Positions 55,756 through 63,779 of a stretch of 64,000 nt of DNA are shown piece by piece. Under the pieces are notes generated by a model. It was not told where the DNA came from. It saw only the letters and a list, made by a program, of their open reading frames with translations, and did no database searches. Location of the stretch: NCBI GenBank assembly GCA_014873095.1, contig CP050848.1, positions 4,957,850-5,021,849 of the forward strand, read 5' to 3'. Origin of the DNA: Planctomycetales bacterium ZRK34. Lineage in GTDB: Bacteria; Planctomycetota; Phycisphaerae; Phycisphaerales; Zrk34. The position numbers and the translations under genes were made by a program. How positions within the stretch are numbered: the first letter of the stretch is position 1; the number at the start of each line of letters is the position of its first letter.

Positions 55756-56871
55756 ATGATGGATCGCAGCGATGATGTGACGAATCTGAAGGCGGCTCTG
55801 CTGGCGTGGTACGCCCAGCAGAGCCGCCTTCTGCCTTGGCGGGCGAAACCCGGCAAACTGCCGGATCCGTATGCGGTGTTGGTCAGCGAAGCCATGCTGC
55901 AGCAGACGCAGGTGGCGACGGTTGTCGGGTATTTTCAACGCTTCATGAAACGATGGCCGACGGTGGACGACCTGGCGGCGACCGATGAGCAGGACGTGCT
56001 GCACCTCTGGCAAGGGCTCGGGTATTACCGTCGGGCGCGTCACCTGCACCGTGCGGCGCAAGTAATCGTCAAAGAGCATGGCGGACAACTGCCCGATGAC
56101 GTTGCGAGTTTGTTGAAACTTCCGGGGGTCGGAGCGTACACCGCCGGGGCGATCGCTTCGATCGGATTTGGCAAAGCGGAGCCGTTGGTGGATGGCAATG
56201 TGGTGCGTGTGTTGGCGCGTTGGTTTGCGTTGGAAGGGGGGATTGGTGATGCGGCGGGGAAAAAGCGATTCTGGGATGCGGCACTTCGGATGGTCGAGAT
56301 CGAGGTATTGACCAGGCGACGCTTCTCGCCCGGCGATTGGAACCAGGCGGTGATGGAACTCGGGGCATTGGTGTGCACGCCACGGGCGCCGCGGTGTGAC
56401 GATTGCCCGGTGGCGACGTGGTGTGCCGCGAAGCGACAAGGTCGTGTGGATGAACTGCCGACGCCGCGTGTTCGGACCCGGCAGATAGGGGTGGTTCACC
56501 GTGTGGCGGCGCTGCGGCGTGACGGGCGATGGCTGGTGCGTCAGCGTGGTGATGGTGGGTTATGGGCCGGGCTGTGGGAACTGGCGACGGAGGAACGTGA
56601 GGTGTCGCCCCGGCCATCGTCGCGCGGCCTGCGTGCCTGGGTGCATGATCAAACCGGGCTCGAAGCCGGGCCGATGAAACTTGCCGGGATGTTCGATCAC
56701 ATGACGACGCATCGGCGGATTCGTTTCGAGATTTGGGTAGCCCGCGTACAGGGCGGGCGATTGCGGCGGGGTGCGGGGCGATGGTGCACCCTGGATCAGG
56801 CGGTGGATCTGGCGATGAGCAACCCGCAGCGGCAGGCGTTGAAACTGCTTGCCGAAAAGCATCGTCGATGA
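55756..56871 (+). CDS. mutY: A/G-specific adenine DNA glycosylase
   Basis: A 371-residue MutY that removes adenine opposite 8-oxoguanine. The helix-hairpin-helix LLKLPGVGAYTAGAIASIGFGKAEPLVDGNV gives the catalytic Asp. EAMLQQTQVATV is the base-recognition loop, and C-x6-C-x2-C-x5-C (VCTPRAPRCDDCPVATWC) binds the 4Fe-4S cluster. The C-terminal NUDIX-like domain (LRRDGRWLVRQRGDGGLWAGLWELA) reads the 8-oxoG. All parts are intact. Confidence 0.95.
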   Translation: MMDRSDDVTNLKAALLAWYAQQSRLLPWRAKPGKLPDPYAVLVSEAMLQQTQVATVVGYFQRFMKRWPTVDDLAATDEQDVLHLWQGLGYYRRARHLHRAAQVIVKEHGGQLPDDVASLLKLPGVGAYTAGAIASIGFGKAEPLVDGNVVRVLARWFALEGGIGDAAGKKRFWDAALRMVEIEVLTRRRFSPGDWNQAVMELGALVCTPRAPRCDDCPVATWCAAKRQGRVDELPTPRVRTRQIGVVHRVAALRRDGRWLVRQRGDGGLWAGLWELATEEREVSPRPSSRGLRAWVHDQTGLEAGPMKLAGMFDHMTTHRRIRFEIWVARVQGGRLRRGAGRWCTLDQAVDLAMSNPQRQALKLLAEKHRR

Positions 56872-56899
56872 AAAAACGCTGAGCAGAACTGAATTTGCG

Positions 56900-56928
56900 T
56901 TGACCTGCCGCCGCGACCCGAGGATACT
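56900..56928 (+). promoter_or_regulatory. Possible promoter of the GAF-SpoIIE gene
   Basis: TTGACC (56900-56905), a 17-bp spacer and GATACT (56923-56928) resemble a housekeeping promoter. It lies 24-42 bp before the two candidate ATG codons. Confidence 0.4.
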
Positions 56929-56969
56929 ACAATATCAACAGTTCGCAGCGGATGTGCGGACGGGGACCG

Positions 56970-58235
56970 ATGTTGCATACGCATACCGAACATATCGATG
57001 CCCGAGCGCTGTGGCGCGTGCTGGATGTCACACGCAAGCTCGGCGAGCCGATCGATCTGAACGCCATGCTGGCGGCAGTGATCGACGCCGCTCGCGATGT
57101 GCTTTCAGCCGATCGGGCCACCGTTTTTCTCTTCGATGAGAAGAACAACGAGCTATACACCAAGGTCGCCCACGGCCTGCAGGAAATCCGCTTCCCCGCC
57201 AACGCCGGCATCGCCGGGCAGTGCGCCCAAACACGCTCGGTACAGAACATCCCCGACTGCTACGCGGATTCACGGTTCAACCAGGAAATCGATCGCAAGA
57301 CCGGCTACCGCACACGCTGCCTGCTGACGGTGCCGCTGATCGGGTCGCGCGGCGAACTGGTCGGCGTCATGCAGGTGCTGAACCGGCACAACGGGGTGTT
57401 CGAAGAAGACGACGAACGCATCGCCACGGCTTTGGCGGTGCAGTGTGCCGTCGCGCTGCAACGCGCCCGGCTCATTGAAGAGCAGATGATCAAACAGAAG
57501 CTCGAACGCGATCTTTCCCTGGCACGCGACATTCAGCTGGGCCTGTTACCCACGTCCATGCCTGAGCTTGCCGGCTACGAGATCGCCGGTTGGTCGCGCC
57601 CCGCTGATCAGACCGGCGGTGATATCTACGATGTCATGCCCGTCGATGACGACCGGATGATGCTGCTGCTGTGCGATGCCACCGGCCACGGCATCGGCCC
57701 CGCGTTGTCGGTGTCGCAGGTGCGATCGATGTTTCGCATGGCCATGCGTCTGAACGCCGATCTCGACGCCATGTACAACCACGTCAACGACCAGCTCTGC
57801 GCCGACCTGGCCGACAACCGTTTCGTCACCGCCTTCGTGGGTATGCTCGATACCCGCCGCCACCTCATCGATTACCATGCCGGCGGACAGGGCCCGCTGC
57901 TCCACCTGCACGTGGCCACCGGCGCCTGTCAGATGATCGACGCCTCGACGTTTCCCATGGGCATCATGACCGGCGCCGACTCGCCGCGCCCCACGCCGAT
58001 CGAAATGGCCCCCGGCGACATCTTCGCCCTGATCAGCGACGGCGTCTTCGAATACATCGGCCCGGACAACAAGCAGTTCGGCGACGACCGCGTCGTGAAC
58101 GTCATCAAGCAACACCACGACAAACCCATGGCCGAGTTGATCGGGTTGCTGGATCAGGCCGTCAAGTCCTTCGCGCATGGCCACCCCCAGGCCGACGACA
58201 TGACCATCGTCCTGCTGAAGCGTCTGGCCGATTGA
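56970..58235 (+). CDS. GAF-domain SpoIIE-type PP2C serine phosphatase
   Basis: A 421-residue protein. A GAF sensor spans about 20-165 (RATVFLFDEKNNELYTKVAHGLQEIRFPANAGIAGQCAQTRSVQNIPD), followed by a helical linker (LERDLSLARDIQLGLLP) and a PP2C-like SpoIIE domain (ADQTGGDIYDVMPVDDDRMMLLLCDATGHGIGPAL, GGQGPLLHLH, FALISDGVFEYIG, HPQADDMTIVLLK) with its metal-binding Asp residues. It may dephosphorylate a STAS antagonist such as the one at 51.7 kb. ATG 56952 is an alternative start. It marks the last ordinary gene before the mobile island. Confidence 0.9.
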   Translation: MLHTHTEHIDARALWRVLDVTRKLGEPIDLNAMLAAVIDAARDVLSADRATVFLFDEKNNELYTKVAHGLQEIRFPANAGIAGQCAQTRSVQNIPDCYADSRFNQEIDRKTGYRTRCLLTVPLIGSRGELVGVMQVLNRHNGVFEEDDERIATALAVQCAVALQRARLIEEQMIKQKLERDLSLARDIQLGLLPTSMPELAGYEIAGWSRPADQTGGDIYDVMPVDDDRMMLLLCDATGHGIGPALSVSQVRSMFRMAMRLNADLDAMYNHVNDQLCADLADNRFVTAFVGMLDTRRHLIDYHAGGQGPLLHLHVATGACQMIDASTFPMGIMTGADSPRPTPIEMAPGDIFALISDGVFEYIGPDNKQFGDDRVVNVIKQHHDKPMAELIGLLDQAVKSFAHGHPQADDMTIVLLKRLAD

Positions 58236-58265
58236 CCGTCTCGCGAAATCTCAGAGCAATAAAAA

Positions 58266-58290
58266 AAACCGCCGTGAATGGCGGGTTTTT
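58266..58290. terminator. Bidirectional intrinsic terminator
   Basis: CCGCC and GGCGG around GTGAAT form a stem with an A tract before and GTTTTT after, so it can stop transcription from both sides. It lies 30 bp after the GAF-SpoIIE gene. Confidence 0.75.
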
Positions 58291-58296
58291 CGCTAA

Positions 58297-58378
58297 TCGG
58301 GGCGACTGTCCGAACCTTGAACCAGGCGCGGCCGTCCAGTCCTACGTGGCGACGTTTCTGCATCCGCCCGAGCCGTAC
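58297..58378 (+). repeat. 82-bp imperfect direct repeat, left copy
   Basis: The segment starting TCGGGGCGACTG aligns without gaps to 63668-63749, with 57 of 82 positions identical, including 12 identical bases at the start. Both copies directly follow a terminator hairpin and lie at the two ends of the decayed mobile region. Confidence 0.65.
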
Positions 58379-58422
58379 ATCCTCAGGATAAACGAGCTTT
58401 GGCGAACCACGGCGAGATTCCG

Positions 58423-58460
58423 ATGTGGTCTCACGTATATGGAGCGGTGAGACCACATCG
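58423..58460. repeat. 13-bp perfect inverted repeat
   Basis: GATGTGGTCTCAC (58423-58435) and GTGAGACCACATC (58448-58460) flank a 12-base loop. A partial third copy, GAGACCAC, occurs at about 58479. There is no T tract, so it may be a protein site or the end of an element. Confidence 0.7.
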
Positions 58461-58504
58461 CCCGACATAATCTGCGGCGAGACCACGAGATAGAAAGCTC
58501 AGTC

Positions 58505-59628
58505 TCAAAGTCTCACGTTTCCGGCTTCTGCCCGTGCCCCCACCGACAGTCGCCAGAATCCCGTTCTTGCGGGGCCGACAAACTCGACCGCGCCTTGGCG
58601 GCGCAGGTCACGCAGATCGCGTTCGGCCGTGCTGACCGAGCACTTGAAATGGCTCACGATGTCGGCCTTTCGGAACTCGCCGCCAGCCTGCATCCGGGCC
58701 AGGGCCCACTGCTGGCGGTCATTGTTTTCTGCGTCGTCGCCACGGTTTACTGCGTCATTTAGGGGTTCATTTACTACGTCACCGTTCCCGCGTTGGGGTT
58801 CATTTTGGGGGTCATCTGCGTCACGCACAGTGATCTTCGCCGACAGGCGGTAGCCGTAGCGGCGGTCGTTCAGGATGATGTCGTGCAGGCCATCTTGATG
58901 TTCGCCTCGCTGAGCATCACCATGCATACCTGGTCGCGGAAATCCCGCACGGCTTCAGCAATGCCGTTCTGGCCCCGCTCGTATCCGACCAGCTTCGCAA
59001 GCTCGGCCCCGGCGTAGCGGACGTAGCGCCCGTGGGTGTTCGTCTGCCGCAGCGCGTCGAGGATGCGGCGGATCATGCCGCTTTCAGGGCCACCGCAGAT
59101 TTTCACTTCGCACAGTTCCACCCGGTCTTTGAAGAACACCAACTCGCCGCACTCGAACGGGTGCGGTGGTTCTTCCTTCGTCGCGCCAGATCGCTTAGCT
59201 GCGCCGGGGCGGGCTCGCCCGCTGGCCGTCAGACCATCCTGGATCGCCTTCTCCAAGGTGTGGCCGTTGTCGGCGAAGGGCTTCTTCACGTAGTCGATCG
59301 CGCCGTTTCCTCGCAGGACTTCGACCGCCAAGTCGGGACTGTCGTGGCCGTGGGAGGTCATCACGATGATTGGGATGTGCTCGAAACCTTTCATCCTCCG
59401 GATTTCGCGGAGCAGATTCTGGCCATTCGGTATGCGGGACGGCCGGCCGTACCGAACGGGAATCTCCAGGTCCAGCAGGATGTACGAATAGCCGTTCTTG
59501 GCCAGATGGTTGCAGGCGCTCTGCAGGCAGGTCGCGCAATCGTACGAATGACCGATCGATTCGAGCCGGTCTTGCACATCCTCGAGCACATCCGGGTTGT
59601 TGTCGACAACGAGTGCGTGGTACGTCAT
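58505..59628 (-). pseudogene. Response regulator with two DNA-binding-type domains, frameshifted
   Basis: The first part (59628 to about 58890) is a receiver domain with phospho-Asp 53 (ILLDLEIP) and Lys in DYVKKPF, then the start of a winged-helix domain ending AVRDFRDQVCMVMLSEANIKMA. The reading then runs off frame to a stop at 58870. In the neighbouring frame the sequence continues LHDIILNDRRYGYRLSAKITVRD and a second winged helix (FRKADIVSHFKCSVSTAERDLRDLRRQGAVEF) to 58505. A single-base shift near 58880-58900 would join them. Its ATG overlaps the stop of the kinase remnant by 4 bp. Confidence 0.75.
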
Positions 59629-59755
59629 TCACCGCCTCCTCCGGCCTCCACCGGCAAGGTGATCGTCACAGTCGTGCCTTTGTCCTCTTCGCTGTCGATG
59701 GCCAGCGAGCCCCCGTGGTCCTCGATCTTCCGCTTGGCGATCGGCAATTCGATTC
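59625..59755 (-). pseudogene. C-terminal remnant of a sensor histidine kinase
   Basis: The frame encodes GIELPIAKRKIEDHGGSLAIDSEEDKGTTVTITLPVEAGGGGE, the end of a HATPase domain (G.GL.IAK..VE.HGG / GT...LP). The rest of the kinase is missing; homology stops near 59755, where an unrelated sequence joins. The stop overlaps the response regulator start, showing these were once a two-component operon. Confidence 0.75.
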
Positions 59756-59917
59756 CTGAGGATCGACACGACGGGCGTAAAGAATCCCCGTGAGACTCTG
59801 GACAGGTATCGCCATGAGGGGAGATTGAAGGGTACACAGGTCGGGAAGCGAATCTTCTACATGCTCGCAGAGTTGATCCGGTTCCTGGAGAAACAGACTC
59901 AAATCACCCCTCGATAA
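59756..59917 (+). pseudogene. C-terminal remnant of an excisionase-like HTH protein
   Basis: Reading from the junction, the frame gives TGVKNPRETLDRYRHEGRLKGTQVGKRIFYMLAELIRFLEKQTQ and a stop at 59915-59917. This is the second half of a MerR/excisionase-type winged helix (YRREGRLKG..VGKR.FY). The start is missing at the same junction that cuts the kinase. Such genes normally sit beside an integrase, which follows. Confidence 0.65.
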
Positions 59918-59986
59918 ATCGGGGTGGCGCGGTTCCGTTACTACGTCTATGCTTAATTCATTACCTCACATCACAAGGGGGACCAC

Positions 59987-60328
59987 ATGGCACGCAACGG
60001 TGTAACACTCGGCACATCGAAGGCAAAGGGAAAACGATACTGGCAACTGCGTTGGTTCGATCCGACCACTGGTAAGCGACGGTCGGAGAACATCGGGCGA
60101 GTGGGCAAGGTGTCGAAGCGGGCAGCCGAGACACTCCGCAGCAGGAAGCAAGTCGACCTTGAGAACAAGCCGGGGCTACGTGCTGGCAACGCCACACCAA
60201 CGATTGAGCAGTGGTGCGATACGCTGATCGCTGAGAAAGAATCTGAAGCAAAGAGCCCGGCGACGATCAAGCTGTACAAGCTGGTGAAGCGGCTACTGGT
60301 CGGTTACTTCGGGAACCGGGGGTGTTGA
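59987..60328 (+). pseudogene. N-terminal fragment of a tyrosine-type phage integrase
   Basis: ATG 59987 has AAGGGGG 7 bp upstream. The 113 residues cover the arm-binding domain (KGKRYWQLRWFDPTTGKRRSENIG) and the start of the core-binding SAM-like domain (TIEQWCDTLIAEKESEAKSPATIKLYKLVKRLLVGYFG). The catalytic domain is absent; homology ends near 60316 and the frame stops at 60328, 43 bp before tRNA-Arg. It cannot be an active recombinase. Confidence 0.8.
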
Positions 60329-60370
60329 CGCAACAGGGACAAACGGTAAAGCTATGTCATAACACACTTA

Positions 60371-60444
60371 GCACCCGTAGCTCAGTAGGACAGAGCAGGG
60401 CTTTCCTAAAGCTCAGGTCGCAGGTTCGAATCCTGCCGGGTGTA
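60371..60444 (+). tRNA. tRNA-Arg (anticodon CCT)
   Basis: A 74-base cloverleaf: acceptor GCACCCG / CGGGTGT, D-arm GCTC..GAGC, anticodon stem GGGCT / AGCTC with loop TTCCTAA (anticodon CCT), T-arm GCAGG-TTCGAAT-CCTGC, discriminator A. CCA is not encoded. A T-rich sequence follows. The adjacent integrase fragment suggests it was used as an integration site. Confidence 0.93.
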
Positions 60445-60581
60445 TTTTCTTAAGCCTTCTGGCTTCAGTAGTTAATGCGTTCACTCATTTCGGCCAAATC
60501 CTGCTAAAATCGGTTTAGGCGCGTATAGGGCGCGAATGGGCGCGTCAGTTTTGGTGATTTCGGAACATCCGGAGGTCACAC

Positions 60582-60698
60582 ATGGCGCAGAAAGGCACTC
60601 GCGTTGAGATTCACCATGAGGTGTTAAAGAAGCACAAAAATGGTTGGAGCCTATGTCTCCATTGGGTAACCTGCCTTACGAAACTGGGATTGGACTGA
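60582..60698 (+). CDS. Short ORF with good ribosome site, probably truncated
   Basis: GGAGG 7 bp upstream of the ATG supports translation. The 38 residues begin MAQKGTRVEIHHEVLKKHKNG and then become Cys/Leu/Trp-rich and stop 3 bp before the next start. The first 20 residues look like the opening of a longer protein and the rest may be out of frame after a deletion. Function unknown. Confidence 0.4.
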   Translation: MAQKGTRVEIHHEVLKKHKNGWSLCLHWVTCLTKLGLD

Positions 60699-60701
60699 CA
60701 A

Positions 60702-60884
60702 GTGTCACACACCAGCGTACCTGACAAGACGAAGCTCCGACTCTGGATCGCCGCTGGCGGCAGATGTCAGTATCCAGGCTGCAATACGCCGCTCTACCGC
60801 GACGACCTGACGCTTGCGGACATGAATCGCTCAAATGTGGCGCACATCGCCTGCATTGAGGCGTCAAATATGGGCAACGCCTAA
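60702..60884 (+). pseudogene. N-terminal fragment of an HNH nuclease
   Basis: GTG opens 60 residues: SVPDKTKLRLWIAAGGRCQYPGCNTPLYRDD, then MNRSNVAHIA. The C-x4-C pair and the AHI at the expected place match the beginning of HNH nucleases such as those fused to SAVED domains in CBASS defence or other effector HNH proteins. The reading breaks at AHI where relatives continue with more of the HNH site, so the catalytic His/Asn part is lost. The fusion partner cannot be known. Confidence 0.55.
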
Positions 60885-61062
60885 GTGGTCAGACCCCACA
60901 CCTGTTTGGAAAGTACGGGTTAAATTCGGCCAACCAATGATGACGGGGTATACAGGGCCCCAGCCTTCAACATTCACGGGACTCCAAAGCGCTACAGGTG
61001 GTGGGCAGCAACTTTACATTTACCCTGTGAATCCAAAACTGTTAATTGGACGGTGATGGTAT
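60885..61062. other. 178-bp junction region
   Basis: No gene is supported. AGGCGT and ACGCCT, an inverted repeat around 60859-60883, overlap the end of the HNH fragment. An open frame here reads MMTGYTGPQPSTFTGLQSATGGG, which resembles nothing I know. The base composition drops toward the next ORF. Confidence 0.3.
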
Positions 61063-61329
61063 ATGGCAGAACCGATTCGATATATAAATGGAGAGGTAGC
61101 AAAAACAGGTGACCGTGTGTGTCGAAAACGATATCTCATGTTTAAGTCATATGGGACAGTTACATTTGCATATGATCCAAGTCAAAAAGCAATTAGAGAA
61201 CTCAATGATTGGGTGGTGGTTATCAAATATGACAATGGCACTTCCGAAGCTATGAATGGGGTCATGTCTGTCAAGAAGCTGCGCTTGATGTGTCGACAGC
61301 CTGGCTGGGTGAATCGCCACAGCAGTTAA
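61063..61329 (+). CDS. Small AT-rich unknown ORF
   Basis: An 88-residue soluble protein beginning MAEPIRYINGEVAKTGDRVC, with a beta-rich middle (YGTVTFAYDPSQKAIRELNDWVVVIKYDNGTSEAM). The GC content is well below that of the host. No ribosome site is obvious. It lies just before a YD-repeat fragment on the same strand, so an immunity protein is conceivable, but nothing in the sequence proves it. Confidence 0.5.
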   Translation: MAEPIRYINGEVAKTGDRVCRKRYLMFKSYGTVTFAYDPSQKAIRELNDWVVVIKYDNGTSEAMNGVMSVKKLRLMCRQPGWVNRHSS

Positions 61330-61374
61330 TGGACATAAATTCCAAACAATCGGATATATGGACACCTGACAAAA

Positions 61375-61783
61375 ATGCCTGATCCCAACCCCAACCAACT
61401 TCTCCTCGGCTTCACTGCGGGTTATGACAAGGCGTCGAACCGGCTGTTTGAGCGGCATCTGCATCATCCGCTGTTCAGCCATCTGTATCCGGTCGATCAG
61501 TACGACTCGGCCAACCGCCTGCTCGAAGTTCAGCGCGGCAAGCTCGACCCCGGCGCCACGCCGCCGTCGACGATCACCATCCCGGAAGACGATCAGATCA
61601 AGCTCAAGGGCGCCGACACGGTGCGCAGCTACGATCTCGACCTCGTCGGCAACTGGAACAACACCGCCTATACCGCCGTCGGTGAAACATCCCCCACGAC
61701 CGACACGCGCCAGAACAACAATCTGAACCAGACCACCCAGTCGGCCGGCAAGTCGATCATTTACGATACCAACGGCAACATGA
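61375..61783 (+). pseudogene. Fragment of a YD-repeat/RHS-type protein
   Basis: About 135 residues read as RHS core: LGFTAGYDKASNRLFERHLHHP, YDSANRLLEVQRGKL, VRSYDLDLVGNWNNTAYTAVGE and IIYDTNGNMSVS. Relatives are very large secreted proteins; here both ends are missing. The 3' end joins, near 61780, a tape-measure fragment in the opposite orientation. Confidence 0.7.
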
Positions 61784-62189
61784 GCGTCAGCCACAGAATC
61801 CGCGCCGCCAGCGCAATGTCACCGGCGGCCAGGGCGTCGGCGATCCCGCCGAACGCCTCCATCGCCGTGTCCCGCAGCGTGGTAAAACGTTCGCCCAACC
61901 AGGTCAGCGCCTTGCCGTCGACGCCGGTCGCGTAGACGAGGTACGCACCGAGTGCCGCCACCGCCGCGATCACCGCGCCGATCGGGGAGAGCAGGAACGC
62001 GATCACGCCCGCCAAGATTTTGAACACGGCACCGACGGTCGTGATGATGCTGATCAGTACGCCGATCGCGGACCCCAGGCCGGAGATGATCACACCGAGC
62101 ACGACCAGCACCGCACCTGCGGCGATGACGATCGCCGTGACTTTGGCGATGGTGACGATGACCTGGCGGTTGGCCTTGAACCAGCGATG
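61780..62189 (-). pseudogene. Fragment of a phage tail tape-measure protein
   Basis: On the minus strand the frame reads WFKANRQVIVTIAKVTAIVIAAGAVLV, hydrophobic Ala/Gly/Ile repeats (SPIGAVIAAVAALGAYLVY) and LTWLGERFTTLRDTAMEAFGGIADALAAGDIALAARILWLTL. This is the membrane-like middle of a tape-measure protein. Both ends are cut: one by the YD-repeat fragment and the other by the recombinase start at 62187. Confidence 0.7.
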
Positions 62190-63779
62190 AATGTCGTGGC
62201 ATGGGCACGAGTATCGTCCCGAGAGCAGCGTGAAGGCTATTCGATCGACGCGCAGGTACGCGCCATGCGGGATAAAGCGGGCAAGGCTGGCTGGACGATC
62301 GTCAAGGAGTTCGTCGTCGCCGAGTCCGCCAAGCGCGGGGCCGACCGTGTGGCGTTCAACCAGATGTTCAACTGGGTCAAGGTGAACGCCAGGCGGGAGA
62401 AGATCAACGCCATCTTCGCGCACAAGCTCGACCGGGTATGCCGGAACATGCGCGACGCCGTCCGGCTCCAGGAACTGGAAGACACCTGCGGCGTGCAACT
62501 GACCTTCGTCGAGAACCAGTTCGGTCCCGGCGCGGCCGGAGCGCTGTCGTTCAACGTGATGGCCGCTGTGGCGCAGTACTACTCGGACAACCTGCGCACC
62601 GAGGTCATCAAGGGAATGGACGAGAAGGTGCGGCAAGGGTGGCCGACAGGCCTCGCGCCGTTCGGCTACACCAACGTCGACGACCGCAACGAGCCGGTCG
62701 TCCCGCACCCCGAGAAATCCAAGACCGTCCAGCGCATCTTCGAGCTCTACGCGGGCGGGCAATACACCTTCAAGAATCTGGCCGACAAGCTCGCGGCCGA
62801 GGGCCACACATTTCGTCCGAGCCAGCCGCGATTCCACCGCACGGCGCTGTCGTACATCCTCAACACCCGGTTCTACATCGGCGAACTCGAACGCAACGGC
62901 CAGGTCTTCAAGAGCAGTTACCGCTTGCTGATCGACCGCCGTCTCTTCGACGCCTGCCAAGACATCCTCAACGGGCGTAACCGCCGCACCGGCAACCCCG
63001 ACATCGCCTTCTCAGGCGGCATCCTGCGTTGCGCCTGCTGCGAGTTCGCCATGACCGGCGAACTCATCCGCCGAAAGATCAACGGCGGTGGTTGCAACCA
63101 CCACGTCTACTACCGCTGCGGCAACAACCATCCCGACAACGGCCACCCGAAGATTCGATGGCGCGAGGCGGACGTGGAACAGGCCATCGTTGCGGAGATT
63201 GAAGCGTTCCGTTTGCCCAATCCCAAGACGACGCACTGGTTCCGCAACGCGGTTGACGCGGCCTTCAGCGACGTCGGCACCGCCGCCGCCGAGAGGCGGA
63301 AGATGTTGACCAAACGCCGCACGGAACTGACGAACATGTTGGACCGGCTGCTCAACGGCTACCTCGCCGGCACCATCGAGGAGGCCGTCTTCCAGCTCAA
63401 GTCGGCCGATCTGAAATCGCAGACCGCGGAGGTCGAACGCCAACTCGACGAGGCCGAGGAATTCGATCCCGCCTTCGGCCAGGCGGCGCTGTCGGTGTTC
63501 GATTTCAGCCAGAATCTGCTGGAAATCTGGCGCGGTTCAAACTCGGCCCGCAAACGCACCATCCTAGAGTGCGTCAGTTTGAACCGTATGTTGGGTAGCG
63601 CAAGTCTTGTGTTGACAAAGAGAAAGCCGTTCGACTTTTTAGTCGAACGGCCTTTTCTGAAGAAAAGTCGGGGCGACTGGCGGAAACTGGAACCTGCCGC
63701 GACGGTCCAGCCCTTCGTGATCGTCTTCATGCACGGGCCAGTGCCGTGTGTTTCGCGCATCGTTGGCATGGTGGGTTGA
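62187..63779 (+). CDS. Large serine recombinase
   Basis: A 530-residue site-specific recombinase of the phage/ICE type. The resolvase domain starts VVAWARVSSREQ, with the catalytic Ser at residue 10, and includes FAHKLDRVCRN. The recombinase domain follows (PTGLAPFGYTN, IFELYAGGQYTFKNLADKLAAEG, YILNTRFYIGELE), then the zinc ribbon (LRCACCEFAMTGE ... YYRCGNN) and a coiled coil around 385-445. It appears complete. The final 50 codons run through a terminator hairpin and one copy of the 82-bp repeat. The ATG overlaps the end of the tape-measure fragment. Confidence 0.93.
   Translation: MNVVAWARVSSREQREGYSIDAQVRAMRDKAGKAGWTIVKEFVVAESAKRGADRVAFNQMFNWVKVNARREKINAIFAHKLDRVCRNMRDAVRLQELEDTCGVQLTFVENQFGPGAAGALSFNVMAAVAQYYSDNLRTEVIKGMDEKVRQGWPTGLAPFGYTNVDDRNEPVVPHPEKSKTVQRIFELYAGGQYTFKNLADKLAAEGHTFRPSQPRFHRTALSYILNTRFYIGELERNGQVFKSSYRLLIDRRLFDACQDILNGRNRRTGNPDIAFSGGILRCACCEFAMTGELIRRKINGGGCNHHVYYRCGNNHPDNGHPKIRWREADVEQAIVAEIEAFRLPNPKTTHWFRNAVDAAFSDVGTAAAERRKMLTKRRTELTNMLDRLLNGYLAGTIEEAVFQLKSADLKSQTAEVERQLDEAEEFDPAFGQAALSVFDFSQNLLEIWRGSNSARKRTILECVSLNRMLGSASLVLTKRKPFDFLVERPFLKKSRGDWRKLEPAATVQPFVIVFMHGPVPCVSRIVGMVG
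63626..63655 (+). terminator. Terminator-like hairpin inside the recombinase 3' end
   Basis: GCCGTTCGACT and AGTCGAACGGC form a perfect 11-bp stem with a TTTT loop, followed by CTTTT. It lies about 125 bp before the recombinase stop, so the coding tail beyond it may be poorly expressed. Confidence 0.75.
63668..63749 (+). repeat. 82-bp imperfect direct repeat, right copy
   Basis: Aligns without gaps to 58297-58378 (57 of 82 identical; TCGGGGCGACTG identical). Here it is read as the last part of the recombinase, GDWRKLEPAATVQPF; the left copy in the same frame would read GDCPNLEPGAAVQSY. Confidence 0.65.

Noticed and set aside
58236..58450. Short plus-strand reading GDCPNLEPGAAVQSY as a peptide
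   Set aside because: No start or ribosome site; the similarity to the recombinase tail is better explained by the shared DNA repeat.
60840..61374. Possible integron cassettes (short promoterless ORFs, AGGCGT/ACGCCT inverted repeat, GTTAAAT)
   Set aside because: No matching pair of RYYYAAC/GTTRRRY core sites in the right arrangement and no integron integrase; fragments are cut within domains.
61784..61935. Extension of the YD-repeat ORF into 61784-61935
   Set aside because: Beyond the junction the codons are antisense to the tape-measure fragment, so the last 50 residues are not part of the RHS protein.
62190..62960. Minus-strand ORF opposite the serine recombinase, continuous with the tape-measure fragment
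   Set aside because: The recombinase frame has clear catalytic and zinc motifs; the opposite frame loses tape-measure similarity before 62190.
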